This document shows, piece after piece, positions 46,490 through 54,976 of a stretch of DNA of 64,000 nucleotides. The DNA is taken from positions 1,364,001 through 1,428,000 of the forward strand of contig JASGIT010000001.1 in the NCBI GenBank assembly GCA_047601665.1. The letters run 5' to 3'. The notes below the pieces were generated by a model, which saw only the letters and a list, made by a program, of their open reading frames with translations, was not told the origin of the DNA and searched no databases. Positions within the stretch are counted from its first letter, which is position 1, and each line of letters begins with the position of its first letter. The DNA is from JASGIT01 sp047601665. Lineage in GTDB: Bacteria; Pseudomonadota; Gammaproteobacteria; Burkholderiales; Burkholderiaceae_C. A program made the translations under genes and the position numbers.

Positions 46490-47485
46490 TCACCCTGGCC
46501 GCATGACGCAGCGAAACCCGATATGGCTGGTCGAGGTATCCACCGCATGGGCGTGCCTCGCCGCGGGACGGTAGCGGCTGCAGTAGTTCGGCGCGCACAG
46601 GTGCGAGCCGCCTTTGATCACCTTGCGCGGAATCCTGATTTCGGGCTGCTGTGGGTCGTAGCTGTCGGCTTCGTTGCCGCCGCGCGGATTCCGGGGGATG
46701 CAGCAGTTCTTGACCGCGTCCGCCGGGTGCCGGTCCGCGTACCAGTCGCTGGTCCATTCCCAGACGTTGCCGATCATGTCGTGGACGCCGTAGCCGTTCG
46801 GCGGGAATGCCGTTACCGGCGAAGTGCGCTCATAGCCGTCCGTCTTGAGGTTCTCCGTGGGGAACTCGCCTTGCCAGGTGTTGGCCATGTGCGTGCCCGC
46901 CGGGGTGAGCTCGTCGCCCCAGGCGTACTCGGCGCCATCGAGCCCGCCGCGCGCGGCGAACTCCCATTCCGCTTCCGTCGGCAGGTCCTTGCCGGCCCAT
47001 TGGGCGTAGGCCAGCGCGTCGGCGTAGGCGATGTGGACCACGGGATGGTCGTCGCGGTGATAGATGTCGCTCTTGCGCCCCTGGGGATGGCGCCAGTCCG
47101 CGCCCTTGGTGAAGCGCCACCATTCGCCCATGAGGCGCAAGTCGACCCGGTGCGGTGGCGGCGTGAACACCAGCGAGCCGGCGTACAGCATGTGGGGCAG
47201 CGCGCCGGGGTAGTCCTTGGGGTTGGGGGGAATCTGCGCGAGGGTGACGTGCCCGGTCGCTTTCACGAAGTCCTTGAACTGGCGGTTGGTCACGGGCGTG
47301 CGGTCGATGAAAAAAGAGCCGACCGTCACGCGGTGCACCGGCGCTTCCTCGGGATAGTGCCGGTCCGAGCCCATGCGGAACGTGCCGCCCGGGATCAGGA
47401 CCATGCCGGGCGGGGCCTCTTGCGCGGCCAGCAGGTCAGGTGCCATGCCAGTTATCCATAGCGCTACGCGCCACCCACAACGCAT
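46490..47485 (-). CDS. formylglycine-generating enzyme (sulfatase-modifying factor), apparently exported
   Basis: 331 residues from MRCGWRVALWITGMAPDLLAAQEA, a probable signal peptide. FGE-sulfatase domain: PPGMVLIPGGTFRMGSD, PVTNRQFKDFV, LPTEAEWEFAARGG and GNVWEWTSDW. The catalytic cysteine pair C297 and C302 (GGSHLCAPNYCSRYRP) has the spacing of active type-I FGEs. It oxidises the sulfatase active-site cysteine to formylglycine. Downstream of the sulfatase on the same strand. A signal peptide would put the enzyme in the periplasm, which is unusual for bacterial FGE. Confidence 0.88.
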   Translation of the reverse strand: MRCGWRVALWITGMAPDLLAAQEAPPGMVLIPGGTFRMGSDRHYPEEAPVHRVTVGSFFIDRTPVTNRQFKDFVKATGHVTLAQIPPNPKDYPGALPHMLYAGSLVFTPPPHRVDLRLMGEWWRFTKGADWRHPQGRKSDIYHRDDHPVVHIAYADALAYAQWAGKDLPTEAEWEFAARGGLDGAEYAWGDELTPAGTHMANTWQGEFPTENLKTDGYERTSPVTAFPPNGYGVHDMIGNVWEWTSDWYADRHPADAVKNCCIPRNPRGGNEADSYDPQQPEIRIPRKVIKGGSHLCAPNYCSRYRPAARHAHAVDTSTSHIGFRCVMRPG

Positions 47486-47518
47486 GAAACTGGCGTGGCC
47501 CATGCCAGCGGCAGCCGA

Positions 47519-47618
47519 GGAAGGGCCGCCCCGCACCGAGGGCTGCGTCCCTCTGCCCGCATTGCGCAGCAATGCGAGAGCGGGGGGAAGGCGCGAAGCG
47601 ACTCAGGGGGGTGTTCAT
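47519..47618. repeat. second-type intergenic repeat, copy 2
   Basis: AAGGGCCGCCCCGCACCGAGG, GCATTGCGCAGCAATGCGAGAG hairpin and ACTCAGGGGGGTG match the block at 23954-24044 in order and spacing. Lies between the sulfatase and FGE genes. Confidence 0.7.
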
Positions 47619-49237
47619 TTGATCTGCACCTTGGGCGGATATTGCTTCATCGTGGCCAGATGCGCCTTGATGGCTGCGGAGATGACCGGAATCTGCGGCT
47701 GCTTGACCGGGCCGAGCGCGTGTTCCTCCTTGGGGTCGATGTAGAGGTCGAAGATCTTGCCGCCGTAGAGCGAGTTCGAGATGGAGGACTGGAACGGGCT
47801 CGAGCGCGTCATGGTGTCGCTGTTTTCGGTGATCTGGTCGTGGATCAGGATCTTGAACTCGCCCACCCGCAGGCCCATGAAGGTCGAGTTCGCGTAGTAG
47901 TACTCCACGCGCCTTGCGCTCTCTCCGTGGTCGGCCAGCAGGAAGCCGCTCTGGTCGATGCTGTCCATGTAGCGGTCGGCCGGCATGAGGTCCTTGCGCC
48001 CCGCGAGCGACAGGCTGCTCGCGAAGACGTCCATCAGGTCGAACAAGCCGTCCGACACGCGGCCCGCGGGCACCATGCCCGGCCAATAGGCGATCAGCGG
48101 CGTGCGCACCCCGCCTTCATACGTGGACCCCTTGGCCGAACGGAAGGGCGTGTACCCCATGTCCGGGAAGGTCTCGGCCATCGGGCCGTTGTCCGAGGCC
48201 AGCAGGATGAGGGTGTTGTCGAGCTGCCCCGACGCGCGCAGCGCCTCGACCACTTGGCCGACGCGGTAGTCCAGTTCCATGATGACGTCGCGGTAGGGGT
48301 AGCGGCCCGGCGACTTCCCGGCGAATTTCGGGTGCGGGTAGTTGTCGAAATGGGCGCCGCGCGTGGCGAGGTAGAGGAAGAAGGGGTTCTTCTGGTGGGC
48401 GCGCGAGGCGATGAAGTTCGTGGCTTTTTCCGTCAGTTTTTCATCGACGTAGCGGATCGAGTCCAGATCGATCGGGAACACGGGCTTGGCCGCCTCGCCG
48501 CTGTTGCCCTCGACGATGGCCATGGTCTCGCCCTGCGACGCCCAGGCGCGGCGCCTGGGGTCGTTGACCAGGTCCGGATTGCGCCACGGCTCGCGCCAGG
48601 CGGTGTAGTCGTCGGACGAGGTGAGGATGCCGTAGTAGTTGTCGAAGCCGACGTTCTGCGGCTGGGCCGACGCCGAGCCGCCGAGGTGCCACTTGCCGAC
48701 GGCCTGGGTGGTGTAGCCGGCCTTCCGGAGCTGTTCGGCCAGCGTGATCTCGCCATTCAACCCGGCCGCGGAGCTGTTCTGGCCCGGCAGGAAGGGCACG
48801 AGCAGCCCGGAGCGCACGGGCAGCCGCCCGGTCAGCAGCGAGGCGCGCGTGGCGGTGCACGAGGGCTGGGAGTACGCCGAGGTGAACCGCAGCCCGCCCG
48901 CGGCGAGGCGGTCGATGTTGGGCGTCGGGCTCCCCACGGCCGCGCCGCCGCCGAACGCGCCGAAGTCGCCGTAGCCGACGTCGTCGAACAGGATCATGAC
49001 GATATTGGGCGGCGTGCCGAAGCGCGCCTTGGCCCGCGCCAGCTTGGCCGCCGCTTCGGCATCCTGCTCCGCGTAGGGAATCACGGGCTCGCGGTTGGGC
49101 GCGGGCGCGACGGTCTTGGCCAGGAACGTGTCGACCGGCTCGGACGGAAGCGCCGGCTGGGCGAACAGGTGGGGCGATGCGGCGGCGCCCGCCAGCAGCA
49201 AGGCGGCGCAGCGCGCCATCATGGATTTCCGAAGCAT
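47615..49237 (-). CDS. exported sulfatase (arylsulfatase type)
   Basis: 540 residues with signal peptide (MARCAALLLAGAAASPHLFA). Alkaline-phosphatase-fold sulfatase: IVMILFDDVGYGDFGAFGG (metal ligands), SQPSCTATRASLLTGR with active-site C127, VGKWHLGG, and LLASDNGPMAE. The formylglycine motif is C-T-A-T-R, the variant with alanine instead of proline at the third position. It should release sulfate from an organic sulfate ester in the periplasm. The FGE gene follows and a divergent LysR gene begins 97 bases away. Confidence 0.92.
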   Translation of the reverse strand: MLRKSMMARCAALLLAGAAASPHLFAQPALPSEPVDTFLAKTVAPAPNREPVIPYAEQDAEAAAKLARAKARFGTPPNIVMILFDDVGYGDFGAFGGGAAVGSPTPNIDRLAAGGLRFTSAYSQPSCTATRASLLTGRLPVRSGLLVPFLPGQNSSAAGLNGEITLAEQLRKAGYTTQAVGKWHLGGSASAQPQNVGFDNYYGILTSSDDYTAWREPWRNPDLVNDPRRRAWASQGETMAIVEGNSGEAAKPVFPIDLDSIRYVDEKLTEKATNFIASRAHQKNPFFLYLATRGAHFDNYPHPKFAGKSPGRYPYRDVIMELDYRVGQVVEALRASGQLDNTLILLASDNGPMAETFPDMGYTPFRSAKGSTYEGGVRTPLIAYWPGMVPAGRVSDGLFDLMDVFASSLSLAGRKDLMPADRYMDSIDQSGFLLADHGESARRVEYYYANSTFMGLRVGEFKILIHDQITENSDTMTRSSPFQSSISNSLYGGKIFDLYIDPKEEHALGPVKQPQIPVISAAIKAHLATMKQYPPKVQIK

Positions 49238-49333
49238 GGTTTGTCTCCTGCCGTTGTCTCGATGGGCGCGAGTTTGGACAGATTCACCCGTGTGCGCTAT
49301 GGTGCCGGGCCACCATCTCCATAACCAACGTGC

Positions 49334-50308
49334 ATGAACATCGCGGACATCGAGTACCTGCTCGCCGTGCAGGAGCACCGGAACATCGGGCGCGCGGCCG
49401 AGGCGCTGGGGATTTCACAGCCGGCGCTGACGCGCGCGGTGGCGCGGCTGGAAGCGTTCGCGGGCCAGCAGCTGTTCACGCGCCACCCCAAGGGCGTGCT
49501 GCCCACGCCCGCCGGGGAGATGCTGGCGCGGCGGGCCCAGCGCATCCTGATCGAATACCAGGATGCCGAGCGGGAGCTGCAGCAGGTCAAGACCGGGCAG
49601 CTGGGGTTGATCCGGGTGGGCTACAGCACCAGCGTGAACTGGGAAGTCGTCAGCGCGGCGATGCACCGGCTGCTGCGCGAGCGGCCCACCACACGCCTCA
49701 GGCTCTCGGAGCTGTTCATGCAGGATCTGCTGGACCAGCTGGCCGACGGCAAGCTGGACATGATCGTGGGACCGCTCCCCGCGCTGATGCCCGCCGACCT
49801 GGTGGCCAGCGTGCTGTACCGCGACCGCCTGCACGTCGTGGCCGACCGCCACCACCCTCTGGCGCGCAAAAAAGTGGTCCGGCTCAAGGACGTCGCGGCA
49901 CAGCGGTGGCAGATGTCCGGCCCGCACACGCTGATCCGGAAACTTCTGGACCAGCGCGTGGCGGACGCCAAGCTCGCGCCCCTGGACGTGCGGGTGGAAA
50001 CCCATTCGGGCAATCCCAACCAACTGGGTATGCTGACCGGGACGCAGATGCTCACCGTCTGCAGCGAATGGTCGCTGGACGTGCTGCCCCAATTCGACCT
50101 GGTGCCGCTCACCGTCGCGGACCTTCCGCTCGACCGCGACATCGGCATGATGCGGCGGGCGCACGCCTATGTGCCCCCCATAGCCCGCAGGCTGGAGGAA
50201 CTGCTGGTCGCGCAGTGCGACCCGAGCCTCCCCGCCCCTGCGGGCGCGCCGCCTTCACCGCCCGTGCGCATCCTCCAGACACCGCTGAAACACCAGCGCC
50301 GCCCGTGA
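49334..50308 (+). CDS. LysR family regulator, divergent from the sulfatase
   Basis: 324 residues. N-terminal winged helix MNIADIEYLLAVQEHRNIGRAAEALGISQPALTRAVARLE, then a substrate-binding domain. It probably controls the sulfatase-FGE operon; sulfur-limitation or aryl-sulfate sensing fits by context. Its last ~18 codons (VRILQTPLKHQRRP) lie on top of the other lysR gene's 3' end, read from the opposite strand, so its C-terminus was probably lengthened. Confidence 0.9.
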   Translation: MNIADIEYLLAVQEHRNIGRAAEALGISQPALTRAVARLEAFAGQQLFTRHPKGVLPTPAGEMLARRAQRILIEYQDAERELQQVKTGQLGLIRVGYSTSVNWEVVSAAMHRLLRERPTTRLRLSELFMQDLLDQLADGKLDMIVGPLPALMPADLVASVLYRDRLHVVADRHHPLARKKVVRLKDVAAQRWQMSGPHTLIRKLLDQRVADAKLAPLDVRVETHSGNPNQLGMLTGTQMLTVCSEWSLDVLPQFDLVPLTVADLPLDRDIGMMRRAHAYVPPIARRLEELLVAQCDPSLPAPAGAPPSPPVRILQTPLKHQRRP

Positions 50309-51193
50309 CGGCTCGGGCGACCGCCGCACCAGGCTCACGAACCGGCACGCATACCGGAACTCCTCCGGCTTGACCGCCTGCATACGCCCCTGGCGCTCGA
50401 ACGCCTCGGCGTAGTGGTCCGGCAGAAAGCCCAGGTACCGGCCCGAGAGGATGAGCGTGGCGATCGACTCCTGGTCGAACCCCGTGGCGCTGCGCGTCAG
50501 GCGCGCCTCGTGGCTCAGTTCCATGTTGGGCGAGTGGTAGCCCAGGCCCGCGAAGGGGTAGCGGCGCACGGCGTCCCAGTCCAGCGCGTCGTGCGGCGCG
50601 CCGAACAGCGCATGGCCCGCGCCGCCGTAGAGCAGCATGGTTTCTCCGAACAGGTCGGTGTAGACGAGGCTCTGCGAGCTGCGGTGCGCGGGGATGATGC
50701 CGACCTGGAAGCCGCCGTCGATCACCCCGCGCTCGATGGCGTTGATCGAGGCCACGTGCAGCTGCAGCTGCACGTGCGGCGCCTGTTCGGTGAACGCGGC
50801 GATGGCCTCGCCGATGCGCGCGGCCGGGTTGCTGGCCGTCTTGTCGAACACCGCCACGGCGAGCTGCCCGCCCATGCGCGCATGGATGTCGTCGATGCTG
50901 CCGAGGAAGCCCCGCACCGAGGCCAGCAAGCGCAGCGTCTCTTCATACACGCGCTGCCCCTCGGGCGTGAGCGCGAAGCCCGCGCGGCCCCGGCGGCACA
51001 GGGTGAGGCCCAGGCGTGTTTCCAGGTCCTTCACGTGGCGGCTCACGGTGCTGGTGCCGATGTTCAGCTCCAGCTCCGCCGCCGCCATGCCGCCGCACTC
51101 GACCACGGCCTTGAAGACCTGCAGCAGGCGCAGGTCCATGTCGGAAAGCTGGCCGAGCACGGCGCGTTGGCGGGGCGTGGAATGGAGGGCCAT
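50255..51193 (-). CDS. LysR family regulator
   Basis: 312 residues. HTH at ~18-77 (MDLRLLQVFKAVVECGGMAAAELELNIGTSTVSRHVKDLETRLG) and a periplasmic-binding-like effector domain. No co-directional target is adjacent. The 3' end overlaps the convergent lysR by 54 bases. A degenerate copy of its last ~240 bases lies at 44498-44742. Confidence 0.9.
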   Translation of the reverse strand: MALHSTPRQRAVLGQLSDMDLRLLQVFKAVVECGGMAAAELELNIGTSTVSRHVKDLETRLGLTLCRRGRAGFALTPEGQRVYEETLRLLASVRGFLGSIDDIHARMGGQLAVAVFDKTASNPAARIGEAIAAFTEQAPHVQLQLHVASINAIERGVIDGGFQVGIIPAHRSSQSLVYTDLFGETMLLYGGAGHALFGAPHDALDWDAVRRYPFAGLGYHSPNMELSHEARLTRSATGFDQESIATLILSGRYLGFLPDHYAEAFERQGRMQAVKPEEFRYACRFVSLVRRSPEPSRAALVFQRCLEDAHGR

Positions 51194-51203
51194 GAGGGGA
51201 CTG

Positions 51204-51347
51204 TCAGTGGCTGGGCACTGGTGCGGCTTGGATACGCCGTTGCTCCATCAGCGCCAGGGCCAGGGCCTGCGGGCGGCAGCCTTCCATGCTCACGGAAATC
51301 CGCACCGCTTGAGCGAGCCGCTGCCGTAGCCAGGGAGTGAGTTGCAT
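51204..51347 (-). CDS. small putative protein between lysR and the toxin-antitoxin pair
   Basis: 47 residues, MQLTPWLRQRLAQAVRISVSMEGCRPQ at the start. The pattern of helix, VSMEG and P resembles the short VbhA/YhfG antitoxin-like family, but similarity is weak and no toxin follows on this strand. The ribosome site is poor. It starts in the promoter region of the vapB-like gene, diverging from it. Confidence 0.35.
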   Translation of the reverse strand: MQLTPWLRQRLAQAVRISVSMEGCRPQALALALMEQRRIQAAPVPSH

Positions 51348-51404
51348 GGCCGGAGTTTGCCACTCATACTTGCCTGAACCGACAGACTGCCGCAACGCCA
51401 CGCC

Positions 51405-51638
51405 ATGACATCGCTCACCATCGAACTGCCAGACGCACTCGCCGCACGCGCCCGCCAGGCGGGGCTGTTGGAGCCTGAAAAGCTGATCCGGCTCATCAGC
51501 CGCCAACTGGAACAAGCCACGCCGGAGGCTCCCGCCGCAACGGCGGCGGCCGAAGAAGTGTTCCAGCCTTTCCGTGGCGGCCAGCACCCCGTGACCAACG
51601 AACAGATCAACCGTCTGCGCGAAATGGAAGGCATTTGA
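51405..51638 (+). CDS. VapB-like antitoxin
   Basis: 77 residues. MTSLTIELPDALAARARQAGLLEPEKLIRLISRQLEQ looks like a ribbon-helix-helix or phd-type DNA-binding start. The C-terminal FRGGQHPVTNEQINRLREMEGI is the toxin-binding tail seen in some VapB partners. Its stop overlaps the toxin ATG (TGATG), the usual coupling in these pairs. It should bind the toxin and repress the operon. Confidence 0.8.
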   Translation: MTSLTIELPDALAARARQAGLLEPEKLIRLISRQLEQATPEAPAATAAAEEVFQPFRGGQHPVTNEQINRLREMEGI

Positions 51639-52072
51639 TGCGAGCCCTGCTCGACGTCAACGTACTTATCGCACTGCTCGATACCGGCCACAGCCACCAT
51701 GCGCTGGCGAGCCAGTGGTTCGGCCAGAACATCGCCAGCGGCTGGGCAAGCTGCCCCATCACGCAAAGTGGCTGCATCCGCATCATGTCGCAGCCCTCGT
51801 ACCCTGGGCTTGCGCGTTCATCGGCAGACGTAGCGCACAAACTCCACCATGCCGCACAACATGCCAGCCACCAGTTCTGGGAAGACCGGCTCAGCCTGGC
51901 GGACCTGGATATCTTCGCGTGGCAGCACATCCAGGGGCACCGGCAGATCACCGACGCCTATCTGCTGGCGCTGGCGGTGCACCACCAGGCCCGCTTCGTC
52001 ACTTTCGACCGGCGCATCGGCATCCAGGCCGTTCGCGGCGCGGAAAGCGCCCATCTGCTGCTGGTGGAGTGA
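51638..52072 (+). CDS. PIN-domain toxin (VapC-like ribonuclease)
   Basis: 144 residues. MRALLDVNVLIALLDTGHSHH holds the first acidic site, D in SLADLDIF and QITDAYLLALAVHH supply others, and LVTFDRR-type end (FVTFDRRI) the last, as in PIN-domain nucleases. The family cuts RNA, often tRNA or rRNA, when free of antitoxin. Starts within the antitoxin stop. Confidence 0.87.
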   Translation: MRALLDVNVLIALLDTGHSHHALASQWFGQNIASGWASCPITQSGCIRIMSQPSYPGLARSSADVAHKLHHAAQHASHQFWEDRLSLADLDIFAWQHIQGHRQITDAYLLALAVHHQARFVTFDRRIGIQAVRGAESAHLLLVE

Positions 52073-52112
52073 CGCGCCACGACGGCACTGCCGGCCAGTA
52101 CACGTTCCGCAA

Positions 52113-52391
52113 TTACCGCCTGCCCCGCTCCCACGCCACCAGTGCCAGCAGCACCAGCCCCGCCGCCGCGCTGGTGTGTCCGCTGTAGTGCGCCAGGCCC
52201 AGTCCCCAGCCCCAGGCGCGCACGGCCACGGCCAGCGCGAGCAGCAGTGCCAGCCAGCCGGTTGCGCGCAGCGCGCGCGTGGGGCCGGGCGCGAGCAGGC
52301 GCCTGAAGACGGTGCCCTGGCCGCGGTGCGTCGCCAGCGCGAGCGCGGCGAAAGCGGCGAGGGACAGCAGTTGCACGAGCCAGTGGTTCAT
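52113..52391 (-). CDS. DUF3325 membrane protein
   Basis: 92 residues, three hydrophobic segments, MNHWLVQLLSLAAFAALALATHRGQ. The family is found almost always downstream of PepSY proteins and TonB receptors in iron-uptake clusters, as here; exact function unknown. ATGA overlap with the PepSY gene stop. Confidence 0.82.
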   Translation of the reverse strand: MNHWLVQLLSLAAFAALALATHRGQGTVFRRLLAPGPTRALRATGWLALLLALAVAVRAWGWGLGLAHYSGHTSAAAGLVLLALVAWERGRR

Positions 52392-53956
52392 GCCGCGGCC
52401 TCCGCCATAGGCCGCGGCTGGTGGCGCGCGGTGCGCACGGCCAGCGCCGCGTGCAGCGCGGCCAGCGCGAGCAGCAGCAGGTCGGCGCCCGCGAACACCC
52501 AGTCGCCCGTGGCGATGCTGGCGGGCAGGCCCCGGCCCGTGGCCAGCAGATTGAACACGGGCAGCAGCGCCAGCAGCGCGGCGGCCAACCAGAGCAGTTC
52601 GACCCAGGCGCGCTTCGGGGGCCGCGCGAGGGCGTAGGCCAGCGCCAGCGCCCAGGCGATGAAGAAGCCGTGAATTTCCCATTCGCCGCGCTGCGCCATG
52701 TGCGGCGGCGGCAGCCGGTTGGCCCACAGGAACGCGGCCATGGCGATGGACAGGCCCGCGATGCTGGCGATGTTGAGCCGCTCCACGAGCCGGAAGCCGA
52801 AGTGCGGCCGTTCGGGGTCGGGCAGCCTGGCGCGGCGCTTGACCGTCCACAGCACCAGCCCCGTGCCGACCATGGCCGTACCCGCGAGGCTGACGAGGAA
52901 GTAGAGCCAGCGCATGGCCGTGTCGGCATAGCGGCCCAGGTGCAGGCCGTAGAGCACGCCCTGCGTGGCGGCGGCCGGGGCGGATGCATCCTTGGCACGC
53001 AGCAGCGCGCCGCTCACGCCGTCGAACAGCAGGTACTGCGGGTTGGCACGCGGGCTGCTGTCGGCGCGCACGAGCGCGATGCGCGCGTTGGCGTCGCCCG
53101 GCAGGCTGATCTGCACGCGGCCCACTTCGCCCACGCCCCAGCGCGCCTCGGCGGCCTGCACCAGCGGCGCCACGGGGTGCAGCGGCGCGGCCTGGCCGGC
53201 GGGTTTGCCGGGCGGCAGGAAGAAGCGCATCTCGCCGGTCACGGTGGCACGCTGCGGCGGCGTGGGCAGCGCCGTGTTCATGCCCCAGGGCATGAACATC
53301 ACCATCAGCGTGACGAGGCCGCTGTAGGTGATCATGAAGTGGAAGGGCAGCCCGAAGACCGAGAGCGCGGTGTGCGCGTCCAGCCAACTGCGCTGGCCCT
53401 TGCCCCAGCGGAAGGTGAAGAAGTCGGTGAATATCTTCTTGTGCGTGATGACGCCGCTGACGATGGCCACCAGCATGAACATGGCCGCCAGCCCCGCGAT
53501 CCACCGGCCCCAGATGGGCGGCATGTAGTGCAGGTTGAAGTGGAAGCGGTAGAAGAAGTCGCCGCCGGTGGTGTCGCGCACTTCAAGCCTGCCGCCCGTG
53601 GCGGGGTCGAAGAGCGCGTCGTCGAAACCCTTGCCGCCGGGCTTGCGCCAGTAGGCGCTGGCGGCGTTGTTGCGCGCGTCGGGCAGGGCGATGCTCCACT
53701 GCGGGCTGTGCGGCGCCAGGGCCGAGAGCGTGGCGACGATGCGCGGCGCCACGTCGGCGGCGGGGAGTGCGTGGCGCTGCGCGGGCACTTCGGGGCGCAT
53801 CCACTGCGACAGCTCGTCGCGGAAGTAGGACACGGTGCCGGTCAGGAACATGGCGTAGAGCAGCCAGCCCGCGAGCAGCCCCGCCCAGATGTGCAGGCCG
53901 GACATGGTCTGGCGCAGGCCGGGCGCCTTGGCGGGGGGTGGGACTGGGGGCTTCAT
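52388..53956 (-). CDS. PepSY-associated transmembrane protein, probable ferric-siderophore reductase
   Basis: 522 residues with four to eight membrane segments and PepSY_TM features: MSGLHIWAGLLAGWLLYAMFLTGTVSYFRDEL, RFHFNLHYMPPIWGRWIAGLAAM and GLHLGRYADTAMRWLYFLVSLAG. Several histidines in the helices could hold haem. These proteins are thought to reduce imported iron or pass electrons across the inner membrane. ATGA overlaps link it to DUF3649 upstream and DUF3325 downstream. Confidence 0.86.
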   Translation of the reverse strand: MKPPVPPPAKAPGLRQTMSGLHIWAGLLAGWLLYAMFLTGTVSYFRDELSQWMRPEVPAQRHALPAADVAPRIVATLSALAPHSPQWSIALPDARNNAASAYWRKPGGKGFDDALFDPATGGRLEVRDTTGGDFFYRFHFNLHYMPPIWGRWIAGLAAMFMLVAIVSGVITHKKIFTDFFTFRWGKGQRSWLDAHTALSVFGLPFHFMITYSGLVTLMVMFMPWGMNTALPTPPQRATVTGEMRFFLPPGKPAGQAAPLHPVAPLVQAAEARWGVGEVGRVQISLPGDANARIALVRADSSPRANPQYLLFDGVSGALLRAKDASAPAAATQGVLYGLHLGRYADTAMRWLYFLVSLAGTAMVGTGLVLWTVKRRARLPDPERPHFGFRLVERLNIASIAGLSIAMAAFLWANRLPPPHMAQRGEWEIHGFFIAWALALAYALARPPKRAWVELLWLAAALLALLPVFNLLATGRGLPASIATGDWVFAGADLLLLALAALHAALAVRTARHQPRPMAEAAA

Positions 53957-54210
53957 GCGCCCGCCTTCCAGCACGCGAGCAGCAGCGCCGCCGCGACCAG
54001 CAGCCCGCCCCAGGCGCGCGTAGCCGAGCGCGTGGCGAACACCCAGACCACGGCGAGCGCGTGGACGGCGAAGCTCAGCAACATGCCGGTGAACACGGCC
54101 TCGGATCGCTCCAGCGGCAGTGCCAGCGCGGCCACGCTGGCAAGCGCCGCCAGCGCGTAGCCGCCGAGCACGGCGGCGGCGATGCGCGAGAGCAGGGCTG
54201 CGGTTGGCAT
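53953..54210 (-). CDS. DUF3649 membrane protein
   Basis: 85 residues, three hydrophobic segments (AAAVLGGYALAALASVAALALPL, FAVHALAVVWVFA). Always seen in this sort of iron cluster beside PepSY proteins; role unknown. Stop overlaps the PepSY start. Confidence 0.83.
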   Translation of the reverse strand: MPTAALLSRIAAAVLGGYALAALASVAALALPLERSEAVFTGMLLSFAVHALAVVWVFATRSATRAWGGLLVAAALLLACWKAGA

Positions 54211-54211
54211 G

Positions 54212-54913
54212 TCAATGCGGCTTGGCGGGCGGGCCCGCCGGGATGGGAGGCAAGCCCTCGGTCTGCGTCACGTGCAGCGTGGTCACGTAGTGGATGTTGT
54301 CGTAGCGCTGGCCCTCGCGCTCGCCGGGCGTGCAGTCGATGTGGCTCACCTCAATCACGTAGTCGCCCTGCCAGGGCAGGTCGAAGCGCGCGCGGCCCTG
54401 CGCGTCGGTCACGGCTTCCCTGCCCCAGCCGGACGGCACGGCGATGGCAACCTTGGCCTTGGGCAGCGGCTGGCCCTGGTAGAAGACCTGCACGGCGCCG
54501 CTGCTTCCGCCGGGCACGATGTCCAGCGCCAGCCGCCCGGGCTGCGCGGCCCAGCCCGTGGCGTGGCGCGCGCCGGGGCGGTACCAGCTCATGGCGTCCG
54601 CGGTCTTGCGCAGCGGGAAGGCGGCGTCCTCGGCCACCAGCGCCTCGCCGGGCGCGGGGCGTGCGGCCAGCGTGAAGCCGGACGGGCCCTTGGCGAGCGG
54701 CACGGACGTGGCCGCCTGCCCGGCGACGAGCACCGCCGTGGGCTTGCCGAACACGTCGAGCAGGCCGGGCGAGGCTTCGCGCAGGTTCTCGGCGAATTCG
54801 CCGAAGCGCAGCACGGGCGGCTCGCCCGCGGGCTGCTCGATCCAGATCTGGTGGGCATGGCCGGTGGCGGCGATGGCCGCCAGGCCGAGGGCGCACAGGG
54901 TCTTGAACATCAT
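54212..54913 (-). CDS. DUF4198 periplasmic protein
   Basis: 233 residues, signal peptide ending GHAHQIW. The mature protein starts with a histidine-containing sequence, and a beta-rich domain with VFYQGQPLPKAKVAIAVPSGW follows. DUF4198 proteins accompany metal-uptake systems and may bind nickel, cobalt or iron complexes outside the membrane. It lies between the receptor gene and the PepSY genes in one operon. Confidence 0.83.
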   Translation of the reverse strand: MMFKTLCALGLAAIAATGHAHQIWIEQPAGEPPVLRFGEFAENLREASPGLLDVFGKPTAVLVAGQAATSVPLAKGPSGFTLAARPAPGEALVAEDAAFPLRKTADAMSWYRPGARHATGWAAQPGRLALDIVPGGSSGAVQVFYQGQPLPKAKVAIAVPSGWGREAVTDAQGRARFDLPWQGDYVIEVSHIDCTPGEREGQRYDNIHYVTTLHVTQTEGLPPIPAGPPAKPH

Positions 54914-54920
54914 GTCTTCT

Positions 54921-54976
54921 TCAAAAAAGTGAGCTGCCAGCGCTTGCTGGATAAGCGCTGGAGGCCGATTTCATCA
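54921..54976. repeat. intergenic inverted repeat copy
   Basis: GAGCTGCCAGCGCTT GCTGGAT AAGCGCTGGAGGCC between the receptor and DUF4198 genes; both arms intact. Confidence 0.85.
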
